A stretch of 64,000 nucleotides of DNA from Saccharomycopsis crataegensis (GCF_037102585.1 NW_027043830.1:186001-250000); one strand, 5' to 3'; numbered from the stretch's first letter, positions 41,167 through 52,624 are shown. The notes: generated by a model from the letters alone, not told the origin. Translations and numbers: made by a program.

Positions 41167-42239
41167 GCATATATGTATCATAATAATTATCATAATTATC
41201 ATTATTTCTTTTTTTTTTTTTTTTTTTTTCAATTTTTGCGCAACTAGCTGGCGGTGTGTGTGATACAAATGATTATGATGTGTTTATTTCATGTACTATA
41301 TATTATATTGATAAAATTTGACTTTTTTGTAAGTGTTTTGATTGACCTGAATGAGCTTAATGGGACTTTACATGAATACGAACGACATTTGGAACTTCAG
41401 CTCATTTCTGCTGAACTGTGATAAAGGCCCTTCTGTTTCGGTAAAAAAAAAATTGATTTCTATTATAAAGTCACCCTTAGTATATATATATAATATACAA
41501 AGCACAGTTAGTGGCTATATTGTTGTGGTTCATCTTGGTTTATCAAGGAAACGTGGCGCACAGTGCTTATCATGATTCCACGCTTGCGATAATAATATTT
41601 TGGTGCCGTACAAAGCACATTTGGGTATATTATATTATATCATAACACTAACGCCTAATTGCTTCTCATGTTAGGGTGTTAGTGAAATCAGTTGGTGAAA
41701 ACATAATAGTTCAATTAGCTATAATCAGTACAGAATTTAACAAATTGTATGAAGGCATTATATATCAAACGATACAGAAATAACGAGTGATCCAAACAAA
41801 TAATTACTCGCAAGAGTGACACACTCCATCTACCATCAATTAATTACCATATTAAGTCGTTTGTGACCCTTCAAACATCGACCAAGACTCTCTACTTTAC
41901 TGTCTGTGTCACCAAATGTATAAGAGATGTGCAAGTTTTCATGCACTGGACAGAACTTTATCACATTGTGCTACAGCTGAGGGTGTGCCCAACACCCCAA
42001 AAACAGCAAGGTTCTGCACTAATTACTATGAGCACATCACTTTTTTTCAGCTTTTGCACTTGCATAAATAACTCTGGAAATGTCCACGAGTTTTTCTGCC
42101 GCCTGATGTTTTCCTATGTACTTGGACGCATTGGGCAGGTGGGGGCTTGCGATAATAAAATGACTATCTATATAATGTATAGTATATATATTTGAAATGG
42201 CTTTTATGTTATTATTATGTTGAGCCAGATGTGCTACGA
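41167..42239. other. Intergenic, no supported gene
   Basis: A T tract lies at 41209-41230. Short inverted pair CACTAAC (41646-41652) and GTTAGTG (41678-41684) could be part of an old LTR end but is not proof. The frame at 41863-42195 covers the edge of the fossil on the opposite strand and has no features of its own. Confidence 0.45.
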
Positions 42240-42900
42240 CATCAGTGCTTTGTTGCGGTGAAATCTGCAAGGCTAATGATTGTTTTCTTCCCGTTGGTTT
42301 CTGACTCTGGTATTAAATGCATTGGAATATCAACACGTTCTTCACTTATCTTCACCGTTATAGTGCCCAAACCAATCGCTTTAATGGGGATTGGTGGTAA
42401 TAGAAGCTTGTGCACCATTATCAATTAACAAGAAATGCGATGGAAATTCCATATTACCATGAGTTATGTTACCGCATATGAAAAATTTCTTTTTCTTTTT
42501 CTTTTCTTGATCATCATCATTTCTCTTCCTTTTAGTGGTCTTCTTGTTTTTCTTCAACATGTTTTTAAGAGTATAACATTGGGCCTTAAAATGGCCTGTC
42601 TTTTTACAGTAAAAACAATACTGCTTTCTTTTCTTCATCTTTTGCTGCACTTGCGCATGTTGAATAATCTTTGATGGTTCATAAGGCTCAGATGACCCAT
42701 TTGATTAAGAATAGCAGCCTCAGTGGGAACTTCTTGTTCTGCATATTGATGAACTTTTATAACATCATCAATCACTGCTTCAAATCGGCTAAAATCTGTT
42801 TCAGTTGTAACATGCAACAGATAAAATGTGTCTTGTGCCAAAGTTCTTGGTTCAGCTGGTTCATAGGCTCTAAGTAAAAACCTAAACATTCTCTTGCATG
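42240..42900 (-). mobile_element. Retroelement gag-protease fossil, probably Ty1/copia-like
   Basis: A broken LTR-retrotransposon piece on the minus strand: a capsid-like part (about 42635-42889), a zinc-knuckle region (CX2CX4HX4C) with a Lys-rich stretch, and a retropepsin-like protease segment. The decay extends a little past both given ends. Reverse transcriptase, integrase and clear LTRs are not seen. Several breaks are present, so it is old. Its capsid part resembles that of the fossil near 23.4 kb, so both may come from one element family. Confidence 0.65.
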
Positions 42901-43017
42901 ACCAATTATCCCGGATGTCGTCTTCTTTGAAAATCTGTTTTTATCAAATGTCTTCAGCGCCCTTTAGAATAAAGAACTTCATCGGGGTTTGTTCAATCAT
43001 CTTCCACTATTCTGCCG

Positions 43018-43023
43018 ACGCGT
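43018..43023 (+). promoter_or_regulatory. MCB box (ACGCGT) upstream of SRS2
   Basis: ACGCGT, the MBF-binding MluI cell-cycle box, 85 bp before the SRS2 ATG. It suggests G1/S expression, as known for many yeast replication and repair genes. A single copy, so inference. Confidence 0.45.
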
Positions 43024-43058
43024 AGAAACTTAGTATGAAAAAAATCAAAAAAAGTAAA

Positions 43059-43089
43059 CATCTCATCTCATCTCATCTCATCTCATCTC
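43059..43089 (+). repeat. CATCT pentanucleotide repeat, about six units
   Basis: Tandem CATCT units ending about 19 bp before the SRS2 ATG, in the likely 5' leader. A pyrimidine-rich leader of this kind may differ in length between strains. Confidence 0.85.
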
Positions 43090-43107
43090 CATTTCCATAA
43101 TCAAATA

Positions 43108-44783
43108 ATGGCTGGTATGGAGAAGAAATACGATGATGCAATCAATCATATCCTCAGTAATCTTAACAATGAGCAGTTGGAAGCAGTGACTGACCCCCTT
43201 GATGGTCCCTTGCAAATCATCGCTGGTCCTGGCACCGGCAAGACCAAAGTCTTAACATCGACGGTTGCTTATTTACTCATCAAGCACAAGGTACGCCCCG
43301 AAACCATTCTCGTCACCACTTTCACCAAGAAGGCAGCCGCAGAAATGGTGGAACGGTTGACTTCAATTATTGAGGCGGCTCATCTACAAGACGAAATCAA
43401 CATTTCAAAATTGATGATTGGGACGTTCCACAGCCTTTGCGTGAGAATTCTCAAGCGACATGGCTCGTTAATTGGTTTGCACAAATTTCAAATCGCTGAT
43501 ACCAGAGATAGTGCCGGTATTTTGAAAGAAATTGTCCAGGGATCTAAAGACCTTGACAATCGCTTCAACAAGAGGAATCTCAAAATAATAAGCTCAAAGA
43601 TCTCGTCGATGAAATCACAAGGAATTAGAGCTCATCAGTACCACAAATCAACTAAGAAACCGGACAGAGAGTTTGAGAAAATATATAAAGATTATGAGAT
43701 GCAATTGGCGGAAAAGGGGCTTGTTGATTTCGATGATTTGCTCGTCTATACCAACGAATTGTTGACCAAATACCCCTGCATTTTGAACTTCTTGAAACAT
43801 GTCTTGGTAGATGAATTTCAAGATACAAACAATATCCAGTTACAATTGTTATACAAGATGGCAAAAAACACTGGTAATAACAGCCTCTCAGTGGTTGGTG
43901 ACCCTGACCAAAGTATTTACGGGTTCAGAGATGCAGTATCAGGGAATTTTGATATTATGAAAAGCAATTATCAAGAAAAGGTAACCACGATTTATTTGAA
44001 CGAAAATTATCGTTCCACCAAAGGTATTTTGAAGATCAGTGAGGAAATCATGTCTCAGGATAAACAACGAACCGTTTCAAAGCAATTACGTTCACAATTC
44101 TCAATGAATTTTAAACCTGCTTATAAGCATTTCAATTCACAAAAGGCGGAATTGGACTTCATTGTTGAAGACATTTCTCGAGTTTGCTCGATCCCTAATC
44201 GCTTGTTCAAGTATTCTGATGTGGTGATTCTAGTTCGTTATTCATTCCAAACAAGAAATTTGGAAAAACGATTGATCGCCGGTAAAGTCCCTTATAAAAT
44301 TCATAAAGGTACTTCTTTCTGGGATAAGAAAGAAGTCATGACAATTATTGATTTACTTAGATTAGTCAACTCTAAAAACGATGTTATGGCAGCAATCAGA
44401 AGCTTACAAGGGTTTCCGGGAAGCCCAGGAAAAGTTTCTCTCGAGAAGATCCTGGCCCATTTATCTAATGGCGCAAAAGATGGACTTTCTTGCTTAGAAG
44501 TATTGCAAAAAATTGCTAATGATGAAATAAAAATTGATAGGTTTCCGAAAAAGGGCAAAGAGTATCTTGCACAATTTTGCGATCTCATCAACATGTCGTC
44601 AAATATTATGGAAAGTGATGATAAGGAAGATAGTTTTGAAGAGGGGAGGCGAAAAGCGAAATTTGTACGAGGGAAAAGCACATTGTTGAAAGTTTTTGAT
44701 TTTCTCATTGAAAGTTCAGGGTTAGAGAAGATATATAAGGAAGCTCAAAGTAAAGAAGACTTTGTTGATAATAATAATAATAG

Positions 44784-44826
<43 letters not shown>

Positions 44827-45951
44827 AATGATAATGATAATGATGATGATGATAATAAAGTAGCAGGAAAAGAAAAAGAAAAATATTCTGATGCGTGGCT
44901 AAATATCTTGGAAGTCAAAAAAGAAATTGAAGAGTTTGATATTGCTCAAGATGAAACAATTCCTGATTTCTTGGGGTCGGAGGAAACTAAATCATATCCT
45001 AAATTGGATATTACCACGGAGCCGTTGAACGATAATTACAATTATTTGGGCAAATTTTTAGAATCAATCAACTTGTTTATGACGACATCCAAAGATGAGC
45101 CTGAGGATGAAAGTTCTAACGGTCGAATACTCATTAGCACCATTCATTCGGCAAAAGGGTTGGAATGGCCTGTTGTGTATATTCCATCGGTGGTGGAAAC
45201 TATTATGCCGGGCTCGCATGCAATCCGGTCTCAATTTAATCGTGATTTAATCTATAATCCCATTGATGAAGAACGTAGAATATTTTATGTTGCTGCTACA
45301 CGGGCGAAATTGTTATTGGTGATCACCAGTTATGAACAAAATGGTAGATCATCATTTGGAGCCTTTCAACAGGAAGATATTGTTGCATCAAGATTTTTAT
45401 CCACGAAATTATTAAAGAAAGTTGGCGCTGGGACTCAAGAAGCACTATCAACGATTCATGCATTGAAGAACATGTATAAGATCCGAGACATGAGTTTCCC
45501 GGAAGAACAGCATGATAAGTTGTTACAATTTGTCAAAGAATATGACGAATATTGGAAGAACCCAAATACGAACCTTGGTATTGCTGCTAATGGTAAACCA
45601 AAAAATATGACTGGGGCAGGAATAGCGGGTATCAAGCGGTACGGACAGGAAAGAACTCGTCCGAGTATGCTCCATGGTCGGTTCCACAGTGGTGGGGAAC
45701 CATTTGATATGCAAAAAGGTATAACAACTGCGAAGTCTATGCTAGAGAGGATAACGAAAAAGAATATTAATAATTCTAAGCTTGTTGCTAGCAACCATGG
45801 GGGGAAAAGCAATAATGCGTCATTTGGGCTCGGCTTTGTTAGTGCGAAAGATATGTTGAGCTCGCATCAAGAAAGTGGTAATAAATTCAAGAAAAGATCG
45901 AGCAATGGCGATGCCAATACGACAAGAAGTTACAAGAAACCATCAAGGTAG
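43108..45951 (+). CDS. SRS2: SRS2, UvrD-family 3'-5' DNA helicase
   Basis: Srs2 strips Rad51 from ssDNA and blocks unwanted recombination at replication forks. The 947-residue product has all SF1A helicase motifs: Walker A AGPGTGKTK (39-47), TTFTKKAAAEM (Ia), GTFHSLC, GLVDFDDLL, VDEFQDTN (II), GDPDQSIYGFRDA (III), YLNENYRST (IV), STIHSAKGLEW (V) and FYVAATRAKLLL (VI). A poly-Asp/Asn insert encoded by a GAT/AAT run (44785-44855, residues about 560-582) lies in the 2B-like region. The C-terminal part is about 200 residues shorter than in S. cerevisiae Srs2 (1174) and ends in a basic KKPSR; I see no PCNA- or SUMO-interaction tail like the yeast IIVID. HMI1, a mitochondrial relative, is shorter and is the less likely alternative. 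Confidence 0.88.
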
Positions 45952-47303
45952 GGATTCGTAATAGAAGTTGGCGCATGACTGATCGTTATTTCCTACCGAG
46001 AATTGCAAAAATTAATAAAGACATTCTTAGTGCGAGGAAATAATATGCATGCTGGCCGTATGGAGACCACTGGACTTGCATAAGCTGGGATTCCCGTGGG
46101 CTGAATTTCGGGGTGCAAAGAGGAAAATGGGCTGAAGTATATTCCAAAGCTTTGTCTTTTCTTTTTTTTTTTTTTTTTTTTAATCTAAATATATTTTTGA
46201 TGCGCTTATTTTTCACCAACGTGTGTGTTGATCAGAGTATAGTTTTTTGCAAATGTATGGAGTTTTCCGCAGATTGTGTCGAACCCTTTTGGAGAATGTT
46301 CATTGTGGTTACCATACTGTGTTGTTATTGTATATTATCTTTACCTTGATATATTTGTAATATCTATTATCCCCCCGCGGTTGTATCAATATTCATTTAT
46401 TTATTTATTTATTTTTATTATCACCAACAAACTCTATCCGGGCCTCTCGATTACGACGGGGCCAATTGAAAGACACCGTGGCACTATCGTTATGTTAATT
46501 ACACTCACAAAGGCCAATAACGTTACCAAGCCTTTTTTCAATTCTTCAAGAATTGTCTCGCACAATATGACAGTATACATGGAAGCAAACAAAAAGAAAA
46601 TAGAAAAAAAACCAAAGCTAAACAGAGGCTAACAAACTTTTGGTGCCTCATGATCGACAAATATCCAGTTTGACGGCAACCGTCGTGCGCCGCCTGCACC
46701 TTTTAGCCCCAATTGTCACAGCATTTTGCCGGATATTTTTTGCTTCGAAGGCCGGCCGTCTTGCAGTTTGCTTTAACCCACAAACTTATATAAGGCTTGG
46801 TGGTGCCTTTCGAGAGATCTGGTTGTCGCTTTTTTTTTGTTTGTTTGTTTGAAGGACTCATTTTCCCCTGCTCTTTCTTCTTGTACTCTTTATTTTTTAT
46901 GTTTGTTTTTTTTTTTTTCTTAAAGAGAAGTGGACAAATACATATCTGAAAAATTCACAGTTCCATTTAGAGGTGGATTTGATTCGTTCCTCTTAGTACA
47001 AGCAAGGTATTCATGATTTTCCACTGCTAAAGTTAGAAATATTTGGATCTTTCAAGTCTTGCCTAGCCAATATTCACTCGCTCATCTCCAGTTTTTCCGT
47101 TCCATCCAGTTCAAAATTAGCACAAGGCATAGATAGATCAGATCAATTGATTCGATACATCCCTCCTCTTGGCTTCACCTTATATACACGGCAATCAAAA
47201 CATCATCCATTTCAAGATCTCTTTCAACCATTGACAAACGCCTCTTGTTTGTCACTTACTTTGTTTGCCATCAAAAATTTGCAAGAACACAATTCTGATC
47301 TTG
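45952..47303. other. 1.35 kb upstream region of the poly-Q gene
   Basis: AT-rich with T tracts at 46163-46180 and 46904-46919, TTTA repeats near 46395-46410, and a GC-richer patch at 46660-46760 containing ACGG-CAA-CCGT. The open frames here are random. A long upstream region is common for regulatory genes, which suits the downstream protein. Confidence 0.5.
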
Positions 47304-48710
47304 ATGATTCAACCCATGTACTCCCCAGATAACTCTCTGTTCCAGCATTATCCACGGCAACAGCAGCAACAGCAGCAGCAACAACAACAACAGCAACATC
47401 ATCATCAACAACAGCAACACCAGCAACAGCAAAATCCACTGGCCCATCCTCAGAAACAGCAGATGGGCGGCCAGTTTCATCATCCCTCATTAATCAACAA
47501 GAATCCGTTTCTTTTCGACCCAATGGACGCAACTGCCCCAGCTCAGCTAAATTTAAACGCCCTTACTTTCAACAGCTATATGTCAGGAACCGCTGCAAAT
47601 TCCCAGAATGCCAGTCCGTTGAGCTTATCAAGGGTCCCGGTTTGCAAAGGTGCAAGCAAGCATTTTTTCAAAACCGAGAATAAGATTGCGTTATTGAAGG
47701 AGGTGTTGGCGGTGAATCCATTCGAAGACACCGCCAAATGGAGACTTGTCAGTGATAATTATAATACTTGGACAGCTGCCAATCAACCAGATAGGTTCTA
47801 TGCTGCCGTTGACTACTTGCCGAGAAAAGTTCGCGAAATGTTGACGAATTTCAAAAACAGTTTGAAGGATGACGATAAAGAAAAGTCGAGTCCTGGGGAT
47901 AGCACTAATCCGTCAAGGAGTAGCGATATGCCACCATCTAGCTCGGGAACCGCAGAATCCACCGATGAATCAGAAAATCAAGAATTGCGAGCATTATTAT
48001 ACGAAGTCTACCACATGATGACCAACGTCGGCAGTAAAGGCGACAAGCAAAAAAGAAACTCCATCAAAAGGTTGAAGATCGAAACCCCTAAATTACAATC
48101 ACTATCATTGACCATGAAATCTCCGGAAAAAAACGACCTTGATAGAAGACTTTCCCCAACCATTCATAAAAAAACTTCTAGACTGCATCTGCAAACTATG
48201 AACAGCTCGGATACTTCCAACATGACCACCCCACTTTTGAATCAATTTCCAAACCTTGAAGCCCAATTCTCATTTGATCCAACCGCTCCATGTGGCAGTG
48301 CTGGGGTTTTTTCTAGTAATGTCAGTCCAGAAAACGCTGGAGGTGCCATTAATACCACGCAAATTCAAGTGTTTAATAAACTTCTCGAGCCTCTCATGAC
48401 ACGGTTAGACCATTTAGAAAATAAGTTGCTTGTTATTGAGAACATCAACCGTAACAATCTTGGGTTGCCTGCTAATGTCATCCCATTTACAGATAGTATG
48501 AAGCCAGGTATTCATCCATTTCAAGAATTGCCACTCCTTTATACTGCTTTGGACGTTGAAAATTTGGGGTCGAACCAATTAGAAACTTATTTGAAATATT
48601 ACGGGGTCAATTATGACATAACTTCGACAATCTCTGAAAAGAAAAGAGCTTTGGCCTGCTTTCTAGGGATCCTAAATCCTGATAATTACTCAAACTTCTT
48701 GAGAAATTGA
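47304..48710 (+). CDS. Poly-Q protein with Myb/SANT-like domain, putative regulator
   Basis: A 468-residue protein from the ATG at 47304; the frame is open upstream but only through TTG, so this ATG is used. Residues about 19-45 are a Gln/His run encoded by CAG/CAA repeats. Residues about 118-180 (FFKTENKIALLKEVLAVNPF, WRLVSDNYNTW, VREMLTNF) have the helical Trp pattern of a Myb/SANT-like or trihelix DNA-binding domain. A Ser/Asp/Lys linker, a possible nuclear localisation stretch (KQKRNSIKRLK) and a C-terminal helical SAP-like part (LGSNQLETYLKYYGV, about 428-455) follow. The make-up suggests a nuclear DNA-binding protein. I do not recognise a named orthologue. Confidence 0.65.
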   Translation: MIQPMYSPDNSLFQHYPRQQQQQQQQQQQQQHHHQQQQHQQQQNPLAHPQKQQMGGQFHHPSLINKNPFLFDPMDATAPAQLNLNALTFNSYMSGTAANSQNASPLSLSRVPVCKGASKHFFKTENKIALLKEVLAVNPFEDTAKWRLVSDNYNTWTAANQPDRFYAAVDYLPRKVREMLTNFKNSLKDDDKEKSSPGDSTNPSRSSDMPPSSSGTAESTDESENQELRALLYEVYHMMTNVGSKGDKQKRNSIKRLKIETPKLQSLSLTMKSPEKNDLDRRLSPTIHKKTSRLHLQTMNSSDTSNMTTPLLNQFPNLEAQFSFDPTAPCGSAGVFSSNVSPENAGGAINTTQIQVFNKLLEPLMTRLDHLENKLLVIENINRNNLGLPANVIPFTDSMKPGIHPFQELPLLYTALDVENLGSNQLETYLKYYGVNYDITSTISEKKRALACFLGILNPDNYSNFLRN

Positions 48711-49452
48711 TTGATTCGTCTTTTTTATTTTGTCGGTCTATCTTTTATGCACATATTTTTCCTTCTTCTACTTCTTCTTTTTTTTTTATTTTTTTTTTTG
48801 CTTTTGGTTCAATTCTCTCTGGCTGGTGTTATGGCTTTTATAATTCTACTGAAATCGAATCATTGATTGGTTCTCTCCCTTTCTCTCTCTTTTGTCGTTG
48901 TGTTTTATTATTTTATTCATTAAATTATATTCCCTTATAAAAAAAAAATCAAGATATCATCGTTGTTTTCTCTCGCTTGTCTAATTTTTTTTTCTTTTGA
49001 TTATTATTTCTTTTACTCTCAAATTTTCAATTCTGTGTTGAGTAATTCTCTTATTCTAAATAATAAATTCTCAGTCTTTGATAGATTACTTAATAATCTT
49101 CTTCACAATTTTTTTTTATTTTTTTTTGTTCATCAAATATTTTACACTTACATTTGGATTAAAAGAGTCGTTATGTTTATATACATATATTTATTCATTT
49201 TCTTTCATTTCCTTTCCATTTATTGGATTTTCCTATCTATTTATTTATTTTTTTTATTTTTATTTTTTCACAATATATCCTACTCAACCTGTTTATACCG
49301 TCTTTAAACTATCAGAGTAAATTTTTTCGTTGAATCCTTTCATTTCTCACAGGTATCAATCATTGTCAAATTGTTTAGTACCAGCAATGCAATTATTATT
49401 ATACGATGCCACATCGCCCTTTGTCATTCACGACTAGATATAACGCATATCA
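48711..49452. other. Very T-rich intergenic, convergent 3' ends
   Basis: The downstream regions of the poly-Q gene and the LETM1-like gene. The plus strand is almost pure pyrimidine with AT words, so frames here encode only Phe/Leu/Ile/Tyr and are artefacts. Nothing else is seen. Confidence 0.6.
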
Positions 49453-50595
49453 TTATATTTGAAACTTTGTATCTTTTGCAAATTGGTTCATTTTCGCAAC
49501 CAATAAATCCTTATCTATTCCCTCTCCATAATCATGACCATCATTGAAGACATTAACATCCTGAATGATATCTCTACTAATCAATCCTCTCTTATTACCG
49601 CTGAAAAGCAACTCGATCGGGTTCAATTTACCAAACCCTTCAGGGTTATTGTCCATGATGAGATGATTGTCCACCAAGATTTCGTTTCTGTACTCGATCA
49701 ACGATTTCAAAGTGGAGCTTCTCGTGATCCGTTTCCAAAAACTCAATCCAAAAAACTTGTGCAAGAACCCGAGTTCTTTTGTTGATAATTCGTACAAATT
49801 CCCCTTCTTGAAGAAATCCCCAATGACCTCCGAACCCAAAGACTTCCCCGCATCACCAATTGCCTTTTCCATCAGATGAATCTTCTTGATTTCTTGTCGC
49901 TTGATAAGGAATGGTAGAATACACGTTGTCGGAATCAAACTCGGCACTAGCAAGCACACCAACGGGGTGGTCTCCGCAAAGATCAAGAAGATCAACCCAA
50001 ACAACGGCAATTTCATGAAATCCTTCTCGGTTCTTAAAATCAACTGATACTCGCTTCGGCTAATATTCGTCAACTGGTATTTTCCCTGGTCCGCTCCGTT
50101 CTTCTTCATTTCAATCTGCCTAATGTAGATCTCGTTCAACAAGTATTTTGTCAAATCTCTCCCATTGTTGATCTGCCCTTTGACAATCTTTGTCCTAATA
50201 CCGTCTTCTCCAACTACTGAACTCTCCTTACTTGTATAATTTATCAAATCAATATGAAACTTTTCTCGTAAAAGTTGGTTCTTCAACTTTCTATTATGCC
50301 AGATATTTTTCAATCCCAACTTATAGAACAACACAATTTCTTTGGCATAGGTGAACCATTGTTTGGCAAACACAATAGGAGATTCTTTGTTGCCATTATC
50401 AGCAAGAACTTTCTGGAATATCACCCTCCTTGGTGACAATTTTGTTGGTAATGTAGTGATTGCATTATACTTCTCCTGGTTGTACAATTCTTGATGAGAT
50501 ACTGACGGTTGCTTTGGTGACACAGTTGAGTTCAACCTTGCAAACAGTGTAAGCCTCTTTGTGCATGATGCCTTTCTGGCCCCACAAATAAACAT
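49453..50595 (-). CDS. LETM1-domain mitochondrial inner-membrane protein
   Basis: A 380-residue protein. The N-terminus (RKASCTKRLTLFARLNST) is basic, hydroxylated and acid-free, a mitochondrial presequence. The LETM1 core is visible: RTEKDFMKLPLFGLIFLIFAE, then a Pro-containing membrane helix ending LVPSLIPTTCILPF (about 190-228), which matches the LETM1 transmembrane signature. A ribosome-binding-like helical domain follows (ELSTKELGFLHKFFGL, LKSLIEYRNEIL). Mdm38 and Ylh47 are longer (573 and 454 residues) and act in K+/H+ exchange and membrane insertion of mitochondrial products. This shorter protein may be a third, divergent paralogue. The ATG at 50595 is used; an ATT repeat lies upstream (50605-50630). 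Confidence 0.75.
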   Translation of the reverse strand: MFICGARKASCTKRLTLFARLNSTVSPKQPSVSHQELYNQEKYNAITTLPTKLSPRRVIFQKVLADNGNKESPIVFAKQWFTYAKEIVLFYKLGLKNIWHNRKLKNQLLREKFHIDLINYTSKESSVVGEDGIRTKIVKGQINNGRDLTKYLLNEIYIRQIEMKKNGADQGKYQLTNISRSEYQLILRTEKDFMKLPLFGLIFLIFAETTPLVCLLVPSLIPTTCILPFLIKRQEIKKIHLMEKAIGDAGKSLGSEVIGDFFKKGNLYELSTKELGFLHKFFGLSFWKRITRSSTLKSLIEYRNEILVDNHLIMDNNPEGFGKLNPIELLFSGNKRGLISRDIIQDVNVFNDGHDYGEGIDKDLLVAKMNQFAKDTKFQI

Positions 50596-51138
50596 TATAT
50601 TAATATTATTATTATTATTATTATTATTATATCAAATTATTAATATGAAATCAACGTGGTCTTTCTTCCCCAGATATTTATTCTCTGAAAAAATACGAAA
50701 ATTTCGGTGCTTTTTTTGACACTTCCTACACCAGCCATGCGGTAATTTTCTTTGTATGAACATTAATATTTATTTCTATCCATAGATTTCCCAAAGAGTG
50801 TTAAAATATAAAAGAAGAAGAGAAGCTATATATACCGGTATTAATTTATAAAGCTATACAAGGCTTATCTGCAGGATCCTTTCCATACCAAATTGCCCAA
50901 TCAGAATATTTGGCATGAAGTTTAGAGGTCTATATTGTACGTTAATATCCCGAAAGTGATCACAGAAAATTTCAGAGTTGGTTGATCTTACCGTTGTTTC
51001 TTTCTCCTTTTTGGCTAATATTGCTGACCTAATATCATAATAATGAATAGATACACAAAGCTTTCTGGAAATTGCTGGGGTAATTTCTACAATTTCACCA
51101 TACTGGGAAAAATCCTTCTCAACCTAAATAAAGTCAGG
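50596..51138. other. Intergenic between LETM1-like and RRM-like genes
   Basis: An ATT trinucleotide run at about 50600-50630, then AT-rich sequence. It serves as promoter of the LETM1-like gene and 3' region of the RRM-like gene. No gene is seen. Confidence 0.5.
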
Positions 51139-52224
51139 TTAGTTCAAAAACTTTGCATTTCTCAAAAAGCCAGTCGAGCATTCACTCACTTCTTTTATAT
51201 CGAAATCATCACAGTAAGGTCTGCTTATTCCGTAGTTTCTATAATATGCTGATCTTTGCTTTGATTTCTGGCACCTGTTGGTTAGTTTTTTAATAATCAA
51301 ACAACGGCAAGCACCAATATTAACCTCAGACTCAATGAAAGAGGACAGCAATTCATTAATTTTAGGAATTTCATTGCAATATCTATATTTACAACTTCCA
51401 GTCCACCTAACTTTTATATTTTCACCACAAACAACAAAAAGTCCCGTTTTTGAAAAATTGAAAAAATCCTCAGCATCTTTGGCCTTGGTAAAACAAAGGT
51501 AAAGATTGTTTACAACAATATCTTTCCCTTCTTTAACAATCTCTGGAACGATCCTTTCTATAACCCCGCCTGCAATGAAACCCAATATTGAATTCACGTT
51601 AACATTTTTGGGAAATCCGGTTAGAATCATTTCTCTTCCAGGGTCCACTTGAATAGCCTTTTTCGCAAAATTGCCAGGAAACAAGGTTTCAAGGGTTTGA
51701 GAAATATTGACAATGTTTTTATTATCTTCTAATGGTTTCTTATCGCGGTTAGAAAGATTAATATTTCTAGAACCGATACTATTTTGTTCTTCAGCTAACA
51801 TTCGTTGATCGATATTGGGAAGCTTCGGGAATGCTTTTGAAGCTTCTATCTTACTATCATCAATTCTCAAAGATTTGACTTCTCTACCAGATAGAAACTC
51901 ATTGACAACAGCATCCTCCAAAGATTTACATTTAGGCAATGATCCTTGAGGTGCGATTTCAGTGCTCCAGCCACTAACTAAACTCCTAGTATAAGCCTTG
52001 GCTAACTTTCTGATCCCCAACTTCTCCGGCTTAGTCACTTTTACCACGTTGGTTTCTCTTGGAATCCAAAAATTATTAAGAGATGCTTTCCTGGAATGAC
52101 CACTAGATGGCCTTGCTTTGGCTCCAATTGTACCCAAAGCTGAGTTCTTTTTATTTTCTTGAGTGCCACAATTCTGTGGTGCTGATTGATTTTCTCCCTC
52201 CAAGACCGTTATTTGAGTAAGCAT
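51139..52224 (-). CDS. RRM-like RNA-binding protein, unrecognised
   Basis: A 361-residue protein. The N-terminal 190 residues are polar, with Lys/Ser-rich low complexity. An RRM-like segment follows at about 196-275: REMILTGFPKNVNVNSILGFI resembles beta1 and helix 1, NNLYLCFTKAKDAEDFFNF resembles RNP-1/beta3 and helix 2, and VCGENIKVRWT the last strand. The aromatic RNP residues are only partly kept, so RNA binding is plausible rather than certain. The C-terminus carries several Cys and Arg/Tyr residues (SAYYRNYGISRPYCDDF), with no clear zinc motif. I do not recognise a named orthologue. The ATG at 52224 is used. Confidence 0.6.
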   Translation of the reverse strand: MLTQITVLEGENQSAPQNCGTQENKKNSALGTIGAKARPSSGHSRKASLNNFWIPRETNVVKVTKPEKLGIRKLAKAYTRSLVSGWSTEIAPQGSLPKCKSLEDAVVNEFLSGREVKSLRIDDSKIEASKAFPKLPNIDQRMLAEEQNSIGSRNINLSNRDKKPLEDNKNIVNISQTLETLFPGNFAKKAIQVDPGREMILTGFPKNVNVNSILGFIAGGVIERIVPEIVKEGKDIVVNNLYLCFTKAKDAEDFFNFSKTGLFVVCGENIKVRWTGSCKYRYCNEIPKINELLSSFIESEVNIGACRCLIIKKLTNRCQKSKQRSAYYRNYGISRPYCDDFDIKEVSECSTGFLRNAKFLN

Positions 52225-52624
52225 ACTCTATTTGACGTGTTTTGTATTTATTTTGTGATATAGGCTAGTTTATTTAAAAAAAAAATAGCGAAACTGTTGA
52301 TACTAGATCCAAGGTTATTTTATATTATAGACCGGTTTTGTCTGTAGCAATAAGTCTATTCATATGAATAAAACCCACAAACCTTTTTTTTTTTTGTAAA
52401 CGTTTCCTCCACTTTGTTTTTTGTTTTGTCTTGTTTTTTTTTTTATATAGTTACTGTGATTCCATTATTTATTTCACCTTAGGTTTTTTTAAAAAAAAAA
52501 ATCCTGCTGCTGCTCCTGCTACACAAAAGCAATATGTGAGACTTTTTGATCACACAAAATCGAGAATGAAGAGAGAGCGAAAAAAAAAAAATAAGAGAGC
52601 CTCATCACATACTCTCAAAATATA
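52225..52624. other. Intergenic, RRM-like gene upstream region
   Basis: Homopolymer-rich: T tracts near 52385 and 52435, A tracts at 52489-52501 and 52580-52591. No gene or clear binding site is seen. Confidence 0.5.

Noticed and set aside
41646-41684. CACTAAC/GTTAGTG inverted pair as an LTR end
   Set aside because: Only seven bases and no partner repeat or target duplication found.
41863-42195. 110-codon plus-strand frame
   Set aside because: No protein features, and it overlaps the edge of the retroelement fossil on the other strand.
48963-49307. Long Phe/Leu/Ile-rich frame after the poly-Q gene
   Set aside because: Composition artefact of a nearly pure pyrimidine strand.
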